Origin: Diploscapter coronatus
Lineage: Eukaryota; Nematoda; Chromadorea; Rhabditida; Rhabditidae
Assembly (NCBI GenBank): GCA_964036155.1
Contig: OZ038423.1
Span: 45,027,249 to 45,091,248, forward strand
DNA: 64,000 bases
Direction of reading: 5' to 3'
Of the stretch, positions 1 to 12,011 are shown in pieces; position 1 is the stretch's first letter, and every line of letters begins with the position of its first letter. A program made the translations under genes and the position numbers. The notes under the pieces were generated by a model that was not told the DNA's origin, did not search any database, and saw only the letters and a program-made list of their open reading frames with translations.

Positions 1-408
1 CGGGATTCGCCTTAATAGCACGCAGCAATTCGTCCTCATTTACGAATGAAGGGCGACTAAGGTGGTCTCCGCTTTGACAACTCATATCTCCCGACTCGAA
101 GCGATTGGACTAGCAAGTGACGGTGCATTCGAAAGCTGTGCCCTCGCCGAACATTCTAATAATATTTCGGATCGCCGTCGCCGCGTTGGAGCCGCATCGC
201 CACTCGTAGAAGATGACCATATAAAGCTGACCATGAGCATAAAAGGCATTTCTGTGCCAACTAACTCAGACGCTGTGATTCTAGACTTATATATGGGTAG
301 CTTAGACACTTGGCTACTAGTATCCGACACTTGCCAAGTGATCACACCTATTGACTAAAAAATAATAAATGATGAAAAAATTGGGACACTAATTATGCAC
401 CAACCTAA
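1..408 (-). mobile_element. Decayed mariner transposon, 5' end (truncated by window edge)
   Basis: Read on the minus strand, 408 down to about 381 matches a mariner inverted terminal repeat (it begins TTAGGTTGGTGCATAATTAG), and the flanking TA at 409-410 fits the mariner target site. Inside, from about 227 down to 1, a frame resembles the N-terminal helix-turn-helix region of mariner transposases: a YEWRCGSNAA-like stretch, FGEGTAFE, then NRFESGDMS and ending EDELLRAIKANP. A TAG stop interrupts this frame where family members have Trp before the (N/Q)RF motif, so this copy is not expected to make transposase. The catalytic DD34D part would lie left of the window. The element sits just upstream of the visible forkhead exons, in what must be an intron or 5' flank of that gene. 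Confidence 0.8.
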
Positions 409-459
409 TACTTTTAACCATATTTTTTGTGTCATTATTGAAAAAGATTAATATTTTAG

Positions 460-1398
<939 letters not shown>

Positions 1399-4317
1399 AG
1401 TTCCAATTTTTAAATCTTATAGCCATCTGGAAACATGGTATCTTAACGTATGAATATGACATGTCAGGATATCATGGTTTCACAGATTATTTTTAAAACT
1501 AAGACTTTCTTTGAAATTGAGTTTCCTAGGTCATAATCATGTAGAATAGAATTGAGGTTCAAATTTTAAAATGATCTCCCAGTGTTAGTTCTGACTACAC
1601 TTATTATTTTATTTAATCATTATTGCGTTTTCTTCATAGCTTTATTCTTAAGCCATGTCACAGCTTTAAAATTCTCGAGTTTTCATTGTAATTTTAAGCA
1701 ATGTATGGTTTCGTGTTCAAATTTATGTGATATACCCGGAAAGTGCGAAGAAAGTTGAAACTCCGATGTTTCAACTTCCTTCAACTCCATAAAACTATTG
1801 AATTTTATGCACCGATTCTGATAGATAATAAAGACTTTCAATAATCCTGTATCTTTTAAAACCTATGATTTTTGGATAAATTGCATAATTTATTCAGTGA
1901 TGATAACCGTGGTTTACTTAGAGAATATCGGTAGCCTTTTGTCGGTAAAATTGGGTCTTACCTTTCAAATGACCAGGGATTTGCTCTATCCATTGCGTAA
2001 CTTGATACTTACAGTATCTTTTTTCCTACTAGCAATAAACCATGAAAATCTACATAATAAACGTTTTTTTTTTTCGAATTTTCAAAATAACCTATGAAAA
2101 ATCTAATTCGTACACAATTTTCTTATAAACCAAAACTATTCCAACTATCCCATATCCAGAAGCAAAAATCATGTACTCAAGTATATCTCATAACCTATTT
2201 GCCCATTTCCTCATTTTTTGTATCCAATGTTTCCACAGGGTAATCCTATCAAATTCTTCTATTATTTTATTTTAATTATTAGACATATTCTCGACAAATA
2301 TACCTGCGAAATCATTCTCATTGTTCTTCGTTTCAAGGTTAATCCCTGACTTCTTAGGAATATCTTTCTAAATTCAAAAACTAAAGGAAAAAACGAATGT
2401 TGTATCACCTCTTTTCATAATTATCTGTTGACAATGCTACTTTAAGTGACATTTTATTTCACCAACACAATAATGAAAGGGATTAAAATGCACTTTGAAA
2501 ATTCTGGGATTAGCATATTTATTCTCTTGAAAAATACCGTATGGTAAGGAAGTCTTATGCTAAGTGCAGTAAAATTTTAATTCAGTTGAATTAAACTACA
2601 GTACAGTAATTTTAGTGGTCAAAAAGTAGCCAAAATTTAGAAACATAGGTCAAATGTATCTGATTTCCCTGTTATTAATCCCTAAATATTCGGCGCTTTG
2701 CGGTATTTATCTTTCAAAATAAGTCTAAAGAGTAGAGATATCATATCGCTTTGTATTTCCCTACGTATGAAAATGCCTCCAACAGGTGCCCGGATATATA
2801 TCTTAATCCATACTATTTCCGTTTATCCTTTGTCTCTGCTTCTCGAAAATCCCCTTACTATTTCTTCGATCTGACCTCTCTGCACATCATCATAAACAAA
2901 TTGGGGTTGATTGACAGAGAAAGTTGACCGCCACCAGGTAACGAACCAGGAAATTAGGAGGGGCAATTGATTTATGGCGACGAAATATTGCCAAGGGATT
3001 TTGTGTGATAGATAATAATTAGGTGTCAAGATTTTGCAATCTGGTAGAATTTAAAAAATAAATAAATTATTCGCATCTTACAAATTTGACATTATTTGAA
3101 ACGTTTATCAAATCTAAAAATTTTCTTGTCAACATATTGAACCTACATTGATTTGTATTAAGTATGAGAGACTGTTAACTTGACCAGGAATGGCTAATAT
3201 CCCCAAAAATATCGAAGAATCGGAAGCCACACCGATTTTTTGCTCTGTTTATGTTCGCGATGTAATTTATGCTCTATTGCCAATATGAGAGATTTGCGCG
3301 CTTCGTCGCTAATTTTCCTCGAGTTTATTTAGAAATGCGCTACATTCCAACGTGTTATTTTATGCTCCAGAGGCGTTAAGCAAAGGATTAATTGACGAGA
3401 TCAACATTGAATTTGGCAAATATTATGCGAAATGTATACATTTCACTTCCTCGTATACAATTATAATAAGTACAATGAAATAAATCAAATACCCCGAACA
3501 TATATAAAATGTATAAAGGTTTTATGTCATACAGTATCATGCCAAATTTGGTAAACATTTTGCCTGAAACGCCTAATGAGTGACAATTATAAGCATCCAT
3601 AATAGGCTTATCTCGTGTTCCATTATGAGAAGGGTGTGTAATCCGCTGGTTAACTCGGGGGCATGACTTTTCAAATCCCTTGTCGTGGGGACGTGCACAA
3701 ATGTCCACGATTTTCGTGTACAGATGTTCAAACTTAGAATATTTAAGGCTGTTTTTCTAATAAATTCATTCAAACAAAATCAAGGATGAACTTACAGACC
3801 TCTAAAATAATGCAAATATTTCAAAATGGATTATAAAAATAACAGACAGTTTTCCATGCTTATACTTCATCATATGATTGAAATTTGCGATGAGTAATAT
3901 CGATGAGTGAGTGTGCAAACAAGTCTCCTTTCCTTTCTCTTCCTCCTCTCCTTCCGGACCACTTGTCTATTTTCTTCGATTTTTCACTGTCATTTCCCGA
4001 CTTTCCCCGTTTCTGTGTGTCATGTTTTCTTTTCGTTCCTGTTTTTATAGGATTTTCATCTTTTTATTGTCAACTGAAAATTGAATACCATCTGATTCAT
4101 TCAAATAGATCGAAAAGTTAGTGACTCAAGCGTAATTCTTATTTTTTCTAAACGAAGACCATTTTGGAATAGGAAAAATCGTTATTTATGACCGTATTTA
4201 AAACAGTTCTTCAGCGAAGTTCAATTTCTTGTTTTCATAAATAATCGCTCATTTGAACATTTCTAATCAATTTTCCGAGAATTTCGAATTTTTTGAAACT
4301 TATGAAATTTCAGGGAA
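1399..4317. other. Intergenic, no gene recognised
   Basis: AT-rich with no exon-like open frames flanked by good splice sites. Pyrimidine-rich stretches at about 3925-4060, just upstream of the transthyretin-like gene, resemble nematode promoter T-blocks, but I cannot place a transcription start. Confidence 0.5.
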
Positions 4318-5154
4318 ATGGACCGATTGTTTCAAATTCTGTCAATCAGTTTCCTGATCGGACTTGTATCTTCTGCGGACGTTCATGTCAGGGGCCAAAT
4401 TCACTGCTCGAATCGGATAGGTTCGCAAAGGATGACTGTCAGGCTCATGGAGAGGGACTTTAGCGGATGTAAGATTATTTATGTCTCAGAAATATCAAGG
4501 TTTTATAAATATCAATCAAAATTAATAAGATTGTGTCAATATGCGCAAAATAACCGCTATTAAAGAAGTTTAGGAAAGTTTAAGTTTATTTCGAATTTGC
4601 AGATTTTCTTCTTGGATTGTTCGACCCTGACGACGAGCTCGACCGCACCGAAGTGCTGTACGGGGAGCATTTCACTCTGGACGGAAATGCGTGGGAAATT
4701 GGGGACATCGAACCGTACTTGGCAGTGACGCATAGTTGCAATGTTAGTTTCTATCAGTTCATTGTTAACCCTGAAAATTGAATGGCAAGGGTTTATGCGC
4801 TATGAATAATGATATCAAATCGCAGTGATTATATAGAGAATAATTTCCATTGATTACGAAATTGTGTCAGACTTACATTATTTTAAATTTTGAATAGCTA
4901 GGTTAAAGTTATGAATGCCGAAAACACAAACCACAAAATAGTTGGAAGAAAAATTACCCTCTTGAATTACGAATTTGGTTGAAACATAGTAGAATTTAAA
5001 ATAAAATATTTCTTTTTAATTTCAGGACGGAGTCGAAAAGACAGTCGCCATACCTTTGGAAATGTACCGAACTCAGAACTACTATCATCACAACTACATG
5101 CTCGGAGACTTCCTGCTAACCCCAGATTTGGAACTTATAGATTATTGGCTCTAA
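4318..5154 (+). CDS. Transthyretin-like (TTR family) secreted protein
   Basis: Three exons (4318-4468, 4603-4742, 5026-5154) encode 139 residues, the usual size for the family. A signal peptide (RLFQILSISFLIGLVSSA) precedes the conserved start of the domain, VHVRGQIHCSNRIGSQRMTVRLMERD, here split by the first intron, then LLGLFDPDDELDRTEVLYGEHFTLDG and the later EIGDIEPYLAVTHSC and IPLEMYR strands. Two cysteines (in QIHCSN and THSCN) match the common disulfide pair. The acceptor TTTCAG at 4308-4313 lies five bases before the ATG and could be a trans-splice site. Nematode TTR-like proteins are extracellular; one C. elegans member bridges apoptotic cells and phagocytes, but most have no known role, so no specific function is assigned. 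Confidence 0.9.
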
Positions 5155-6499
5155 GTTAAAATCTCATAATATTTTGCATAACTCAATGATACGGGTCGAA
5201 TTTTGTGAAATTATGTCAAATTTCTTTCAGGAATAAAATATTTCAATGGAATAATTTCCGATATTATAAAAAAAAAAAGTTGAAAATGTGAATAATATGA
5301 ATTTTGTGCATCATTCAGCGTTCAGTCACTAAAATACAATTATTCATTCCAAAACAACTGCGCTTTATTGTCACGAGTTTTCTTCAATTTCCAAGTGAAA
5401 ATTCGATTTTCATCTGTTCGAAATTTTAGACTCAAATTCCTCTACAACATTTAATTGTTTTCACGTTTCAAAGAAGGTCGGAATATTTTGAAATCTCGCC
5501 ATCAAATACATGTTTTGACTCGTTTCTAACGCAAATCTATCCTGATAAAAGGATAAAGTTAGGATCATTTCGCAACTTTCCCACAGGCTTCATGCATGTT
5601 TATGTTGAAACCATGGATTTGTTACATCCAATCCGTTAAATTTTTCCTACTCTTCAATATAGGATAAGAGGTTTAATATATCTAATCCGTGTTTAGTGGG
5701 GTATTCCTCAACATGTATGAGATTTTGAAAGGTATCTTGTCGCGCACTCACGTTCCCATAGTAGCAAACTCATTTGATTATTTCATTGTTATCAGGATAC
5801 CCGCCCTCTTTGCACCCTCTCGCTTTGAATTATCTCTCGGATTCTAATTTCCTTTTTCGATACCCTTTAAACTCAGATCCATCTCTAACGAGTTGTTTGA
5901 TATTTAGCTTTAAGTTCACTTTTTACTTTATTTCAGCTTTGAAGTAGCTTCAAGATAAGCTGAAGTTATTTTGGCTTCGTTATAAAGGTGCAGGCAACTC
6001 CAATTAACTCGTAACATAACTTGTTACTAGACAAAATCTCATTGATATCTCAAATTCACGTACTATTCGCATTTTTCTCCTGCCTTTTGTCGTGGGAATT
6101 TTTAATCCGGGTTTATCTCCGTTAACTAGCCGTATTCAATGATTTTCTCGCACAATACTCTGCGTCCCTACCCTTTTTCTTTATTTAACCATAGAAAAAC
6201 TCGATCATTCTATCAATTCAATAGTTTTCAAACATACAATAACTACTAATAAGTGTTTTAGTAAGAAATATAGACTTAGTCATTCAGAATTAGTATAGTT
6301 GCGAGGCCATATCATTTTTCTTCTGCTTCAAACTAAACTTACCTCAATTGAATTTTTCTTCTTATTGCCTTTGATATCAGCGATAAATCTCATTTACTTC
6401 TCGTTTATGTTCACATTATCGAAGTTTATATTTCATTATTAAGCCACTTTTTCATAAACCGGACTGAATTGTATATAAAATATTACAATATTTTAGAAA
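5155..6499. other. Intergenic, no gene recognised
   Basis: AT-rich spacer between two genes on the same strand. A poly(A) run at 5270-5278 follows the transthyretin-like gene. No coding or RNA signal that I can support. Confidence 0.5.
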
Positions 6500-8654
6500 A
6501 TGGCTGCAAGCTGTGGGAATAAATGTGTGAAGTCCATATTTTGGCTGCTGAATTTTCTGTTTTTCGTAAGTTAACAGAAATTTGCATTTTAGAAAAATGC
6601 TAATTTTAGATTCTTGGAGCGGTAATTCTTGGACTTTCATTATGGATTCGGTTTGATCAATCCACCGTTTCAAAATTGGCACAATCCGTTAATATCGATT
6701 TGAATATCGTGCCAATGGATACGGTATTTTAATTTGAATATTATGTTAATTTTTAAGAAGATGTTAAATTGCTGACTCGAAAAATTAACGCTACGTTATT
6801 TATTAATGCCAATAATTAAGTTCTTCCTGATAGTCTATGTATCGATGGGCATTGGAGCCGCCTTGCTGGTCCTAGGATTTTTTGGGTGTTGCGGAAGTTG
6901 CCTGGAGTCGATTTGCGCTATGGGACTTGTAATATATATATTTAAAAAATATCTAACAATATATTTTTTATGAAAAGCTATGCTAACTATTAGCCTATGT
7001 AATTATTTTTATTTTCAGTATTTCGCCTGCGTCCTAGTCCTGTTGATCATCGAAATCGTAGCGATCGTGCTTTACTTCGTTAATAAGACTAATGTTTGTT
7101 TTTTTTTTAGAAAAGTTGATAATCATCGATTTTTTCAGCTAAGGGATATGTTCTATAGCGTGTGGAAGACGGAGCTGATCGGCAAATACTCAAGCTACCA
7201 ACCGATTAAAGACGCAGTGGATAAGATTCAAACTGGGGTTAGTCTTTCGAATACTTTATAGCTAAATTTCGGAAGTGTTTGAATATGATCATTTCTTTTA
7301 ATTTTAAAATGTGATATTTTCAAACATCGAATTTTTATCATCCTTTTTTCTAGCGAGTATTCAAATTATTTTCAATTTGAAAATTTGATATTTGAAAATC
7401 AAAGTTTTACTTCACTTTAGATAAACTTATCAATATGAAGCTACACTTTCCAAGAACTGATTAATTTATCTTGCATCAAAAATTTCTCAAGCTTAAAATT
7501 CTTGCTAGACATATTATCTATTGCGTCAGAAGATACGCATAAAAATACCGAGATTCGACTAATTTCGACATTTCATAATTCGTCTAGTTTTAATTTCGAA
7601 ATCTCTGACGTTGATGTTTGCGCCATTTGAAAATCGGAACAAGTACGGAAATTTTTGCCCGTGTTTCACTTTTTCCCATGGGTTAACTTGCAAAATAGTA
7701 CTTTTTAAAGGTAACATCCTAGAATGTCGTTTGCGCGTATCTTTTGTGGATGAAAGTGTAACGGTTACCATGGTGATCTAGCACATCACTTTTACACACA
7801 ACATATCTCAAAAGTAGCTAGAAGTACTACTTTTATTCAGAGAATGTGACACAATATACAGCAAAAAGTCAAGAATTAAAAAAATTCTTTCGAAATTTTC
7901 TGAACACATTCATGATTTTAGAGTATTGTTCGAGAAATTACAAATGCATAGTTATTTGATTTCCTCGTGTTATTCTATAAGGAGATAAAACATATTGTCA
8001 TAACAATAACAAACCAATGCATGGAAGACACTTCTCTAAATAATGATTGATTAATTTCAGCTTCATTGCTGCGGCGCGACGGGATGTACGGATTGGACAT
8101 TGACGGGCTCGTTACCTCCGTCCTCTTGCACTTCGTGTTCGCCTTCTATGGTAAATTAGAATAACTATCATAGTTAGCATAATTGAATATTAGTTAACAT
8201 ATCTGCCCACAAGTATTGAAAAATCATGCCCGCAACTAAATGTGAAATTTAAAATTTCGTACTTTTTATTTAACTTAACATTAAACAGTCACAAACTTTC
8301 CCTGCCCTTGTTTACCTGTCTGTTTTCATAATAAAGAAATTTCGTACCTCCACTTTACCTGCGGACAGCTCTATTAGTTCAATATGCTAACCTTTAAATT
8401 TGTATTACTATTATCATACCAACAATCACACCTTAATTTTTTGTTAATTCAGTGTTTTAGACCGGTTGCGCTGAGCTCATCTGGAACGTTCTGGAAGAAA
8501 ACTTGATCTACGTCATAATCGCCTTGGCCATTATCTTGATAATTGAGGTATTTTTTCCTTAATTTTTTTTGAAAAAAAAAACTTTCAGGTCTTCGCTCTA
8601 ATTTTTGGGTGCATTGTTATTAGCGGCATCAAGGAGAAGAGGGCTTCGGAATAA
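6500..8654 (+). CDS. Tetraspanin
   Basis: Eight exons (6500-6565, 6610-6723, 6821-6928, 7019-7093, 7139-7237, 8061-8150, 8461-8547, 8589-8654) give 234 residues. Four membrane spans are clear: WLLNFLFFILGAVILGLSLW; FLIVYVSMGIGAALLVLGFF; FACVLVLLIIEIVAIVLYFV; and a last one around YVIIALAIILIIEVFALIFG. The diagnostic features are the GCCGSC motif after span 2, the large extracellular loop with LHCCGATGCTDW (CCG motif) and a later GCAELIW cysteine, and cysteines near the N-terminus (SCGNKC) for palmitoylation. Tetraspanins organise membrane microdomains with integrins and other receptors. The start follows TTTTAG at 6491-6496, a likely trans-splice acceptor. Intron 5 (7238-8060) is the only long one. 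Which C. elegans tsp gene it matches cannot be decided here. Confidence 0.95.
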
Positions 8655-9155
8655 TTCCATTATTTTTTTATTTTTAAATTTATTCAAACGTCACATCTTT
8701 GCCATATCATGAAATTTTTGAGGTGAATGTATTTATTATATCGATTTTTAAGATAATTTTATTATTAATTAAAGTTGCTTAAATTTTAAATTTGCACCCT
8801 GTTATCGATCAAATATTACATCTTCGGATCATTATTGTATTAATAGTTTAATTTTAAAATAAATATTTTAAAGGATGCGTGATATGTAATAATTTGTTTC
8901 AATATTTAGGTTTTAAAATATTTTAAGATATTTTACAGTCGCTTTCATCCTCTTTCTCTTCATTCGCTCCTTTTTCACCGGGTCTTCGCATTTTCAGTGA
9001 TAAATGTTTCGTCCTCCTAAAAACTAGCGTAATTTCTTCTAGCTATAAAATTTTAGAACGCTAAAAATCACCTTATCAAACTGCTACTCCTAATCAGTTT
9101 CGAACCATCGTCCGAGATTTTCCTCTGGAGTTGCTCTTTTTCTTTGTCCTGCTTA
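8655..9155. other. Convergent 3' intergenic region
   Basis: AT-rich spacer between the tetraspanin and the minus-strand GTPase gene. It holds the 3' UTRs of both; an alternative C-terminal exon of the GTPase may extend to 9090. Confidence 0.5.
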
Positions 9156-10865
9156 TTACTTCGGGAAATCTAAAAAAGAAAACTTTCGATTTTTCGTAAA
9201 ATTCTATATCCTACTTACCCTCAAAGAAGCGTGCCTTTTCAAAGTGCTTTCTTCCGGAGGTAAGGATAAAGTTGGGTGAGTTGACTGTTTCTCCAAATGA
9301 TCTCGATGCGAAAGATTGCCCTTCTGAAAATCGATAATTATCGACTTTTGCTAAAAGATGCCCTTTTCCATTGTTTTTTGAAAAGGACATCCTTTTTTCA
9401 TTTTTCTCAAAATTTCCCACATTGACACTTTCATCCGGTGCCTTTGGTAACGTTCTATTTGAAGATCGAGCTCTGGCCGTGTTAACTCTTCGTAACAACG
9501 ACAATCCGCCGGTAACGTCCCAATCTTTAGCGTTCTCATTTTGGGGAATATCTTCTAACGCGCCTCCTCCAGCCTGAATTTTGGAATTTCAAAAATATGA
9601 TAATATCGTAACGTCTTAATACACGAATTGACACAGACAAAAATGGTGTAGGGGCCAGGGAAGAGGCTATCCTCCCTTACTATTTCTTATTACGTTACGG
9701 CGTTGTTAACTTGTCCAGGTTTCGGATTTTTGAAGGTTTACCTTACACCTTGGGAAACCAGATAGTTCTAGCAAAGTCCGGAAAATGTCGGTAACGCGAA
9801 TATTCTCCTTGGCAGAAGCTTCAATATACCTAACGTCAGCGCTTAGTCTTGAGGTAAACGCGGTAGCCGTGGCCTCGAAAATCTGAAATTCGAGGATTTT
9901 TGTCAGAATCGGAATATTCATTTTTTCGCCCAAACGTGAGAATTTTAAATATATGATGAGGGAAACTCCCTATATAGGAAAAATTTGTGCTCGCTCTTTG
10001 AGAAGCTAAATATTTCATGAAGAAACACCATATGTTAATGAATACATTTGAGGGTGGCTTCTAATATTGCTTGAAATCGATATAGCCGTATATCATTTAG
10101 GAGTTATAGGCGAGTTGGAACTTTCGTGCCTTGAAAATAGTGTAAGCTAGGATAGTTAGCTATTTTTCAACGCTATCTCGTGTTATAATTTTTCAGAACG
10201 CTACGTTAATTTATAATATTATTTCATTAATCTAATTTACCTTTTTCGAGGGTACATCACACTTATTTCCAACCACCACGACTGGTAATTCATTAATATC
10301 AGGACGCCTTTCGCAAATTTCTTGCCATAGGTCGGACATCTTTAATAAATTACTAGTTAAGCCTTCATTTAAATATAGAACCTCCTTAAAACTCTGTACA
10401 TCATCCACAGAAAATACCAGCATAAACGCTGAGGCTGAAGCGATCGCTAATCTTCGCATATCAGGGAAGTTAAAGTTAGTATCCAAAATATCCAGAGGTA
10501 GGGGAACGCCCTAAACATAAAATAAATATCAACAAGTCTAAACTTTAGAATATAGGTACGTGGATTTACAAAGTTTAAATACAGAAGTAACTTGAAAACC
10601 TCACACCTTCAAGCAATGAAATAGTGGCGAAAAATTCACTTGCTTGTCATCCCTTATCCTATTTCACACGGTTTCAGAGCTAGAGGTCTTGAGATTTTCA
10701 AATTGTCAAGTCTAGTACCTGTATTCGAAATTGACGCGAATGTAGATCTTCAATAGTTTCCTTGTATTTCTCGGAAAATTCATTGTAAAGATATCTCCGG
10801 ATTAGGTTAGTCTTGCCAACTTTCGCCGAACCAAGAACCACCAACCGATAACGCTCCTCGCCCAT
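9156..10865 (-). CDS. RASD/Dexras-like small GTPase
   Basis: Minus-strand exons 10865-10719, 10510-10382, 10339-10241, 9882-9742, 9573-9219 and 9169-9156 give about 294 residues. GTP-binding motifs are in order: P-loop LGSAKVGKTNL, switch I ETIED, DILDTNFNFPDMRRL in place of the usual DTAGQ (RASD proteins also lack the canonical switch II Gln), GNKCD, and EASAKE. The basic, Ser-rich C-terminal extension of about 115 residues also fits RASD/Rhes rather than classical Ras. I see no CAAX box. The last exon is uncertain: the strong acceptor at 9170 gives a protein ending FFEDFPK, while an alternative acceptor at 9149 gives a longer tail ending at 9090. The start codon follows TTTCAG in the 5' leader. 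Likely a membrane-associated signalling GTPase; the nearest named relative was not confirmed. Confidence 0.85.
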
Positions 10866-11774
10866 CGCGTCTTCTATGTGGCGTTTCTGAAATATAATAA
10901 TCTGTAAACTTTTCAAGATGTTATGAAAATAAATAAAATATAATATTGAAAGATAACTTTCAAGAATTTGCACAATAGCATGTTATATTTACATGAAAAT
11001 ATTCACGGAGAGAAGCAGAAGTTGAATCTTTGAAATTACTTTAAATTTGAAGAAAAAAGCTAGACATTTCGTATTTTCCTGAAAGTTTATAAGAGGAAGT
11101 AGAAATTCATCGATTCTCGAGAGATTACTTTTAACTTTATCTTTCGTCGAGCCTAATTCACATACGATTTCCTGTTTTCTCATGAAAATCCTCGAAAGTA
11201 GCGAAAAAATCGAAGTTACTCCCGGCAGAAAAGAAATCCCCAAAAAATAATAGTGGGAAAAATTTGACCTACGAAAGTCGAAGGGAAGATTAAAACAGAA
11301 TATATGAAATCCAAGATTATCTCCCACACGACTTAATTATGCCAAAGAGTCTAGAGAACAAAAGAAGATTTGATATTTTGCACGAAATTTTCGAGAAATT
11401 ACATTTTTTGCATGATTTAATAGAAGGTATGACGGTTTTTGGAGTATTTGGAAACATTGAAATTTTTGAAATGAAGTAAACACGTTCTTAATTAACAATC
11501 AATCAAAAATCTAATGCTAAACTAATGAAAAATGTGTCATGTAGAATATTGAAAAATGAGATCCAGGAAATAGAGCAATTATAAAAAGTTATTATATACA
11601 GGAATGCTATGTGTAGCTTCCCTATCATATTACAAAAAATGGAGTCTAATTACTTTTAGTTTCTTCTAATAATAAAAAGATATCTAACAACTACTAACGC
11701 ATTAAAAATTACATTTTGGTCCTATTTTAATAAAACTTACAACTTTCAATTAAATATTATTTTTAAGCCCATTC
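10866..11774. other. Intergenic, no gene recognised
   Basis: Upstream of the GTPase gene. AT-rich, no supported coding exon. Confidence 0.45.
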
Positions 11775-12011
11775 TCAAACCTTGTTCCTTCCAAATCCAA
11801 AGGTCGGTGAGGGACAGGGTGAATATGTTGGAACATATCCCGAAGAGCTGAAGGCCGGTGAGTAAAATGACGGCGACAAAAAGCTCCGACCGGTGCGGTT
11901 ATCGGAGCTGTAGGATCGATTGAACACCGGCGATCGGCACAACGGGGGTTCGATCGGGGATAGGGAGTTCGGTGTAGCCGATAGGGATCTGGCTGAACGG
12001 TAGCGGTACAT
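11775..12011 (-). CDS. Ser/Pro/Tyr-rich hypothetical protein or first exon
   Basis: A GC-richer island inside an AT-rich stretch holds an uninterrupted 78-codon frame starting MYRYRSARSLSATPNS and ending TFGFGRNKV. Composition is Ser, Pro, Tyr, Arg and Phe, with repeated aromatic-Ser-Pro units (FLSPSFYSPAF), which suggests a disordered or head-domain segment. The frame ends in AAG GTT TGA, so AAG|GTTTGA could be a splice donor and this could be an initial exon; I found no convincing next exon on the minus strand down to 10.9 kb. No family recognised. The overlapping second frame (11750-12031) is less protein-like. Confidence 0.4.
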   Translation of the reverse strand: MYRYRSARSLSATPNSLSPIEPPLCRSPVFNRSYSSDNRTGRSFLSPSFYSPAFSSSGYVPTYSPCPSPTFGFGRNKV

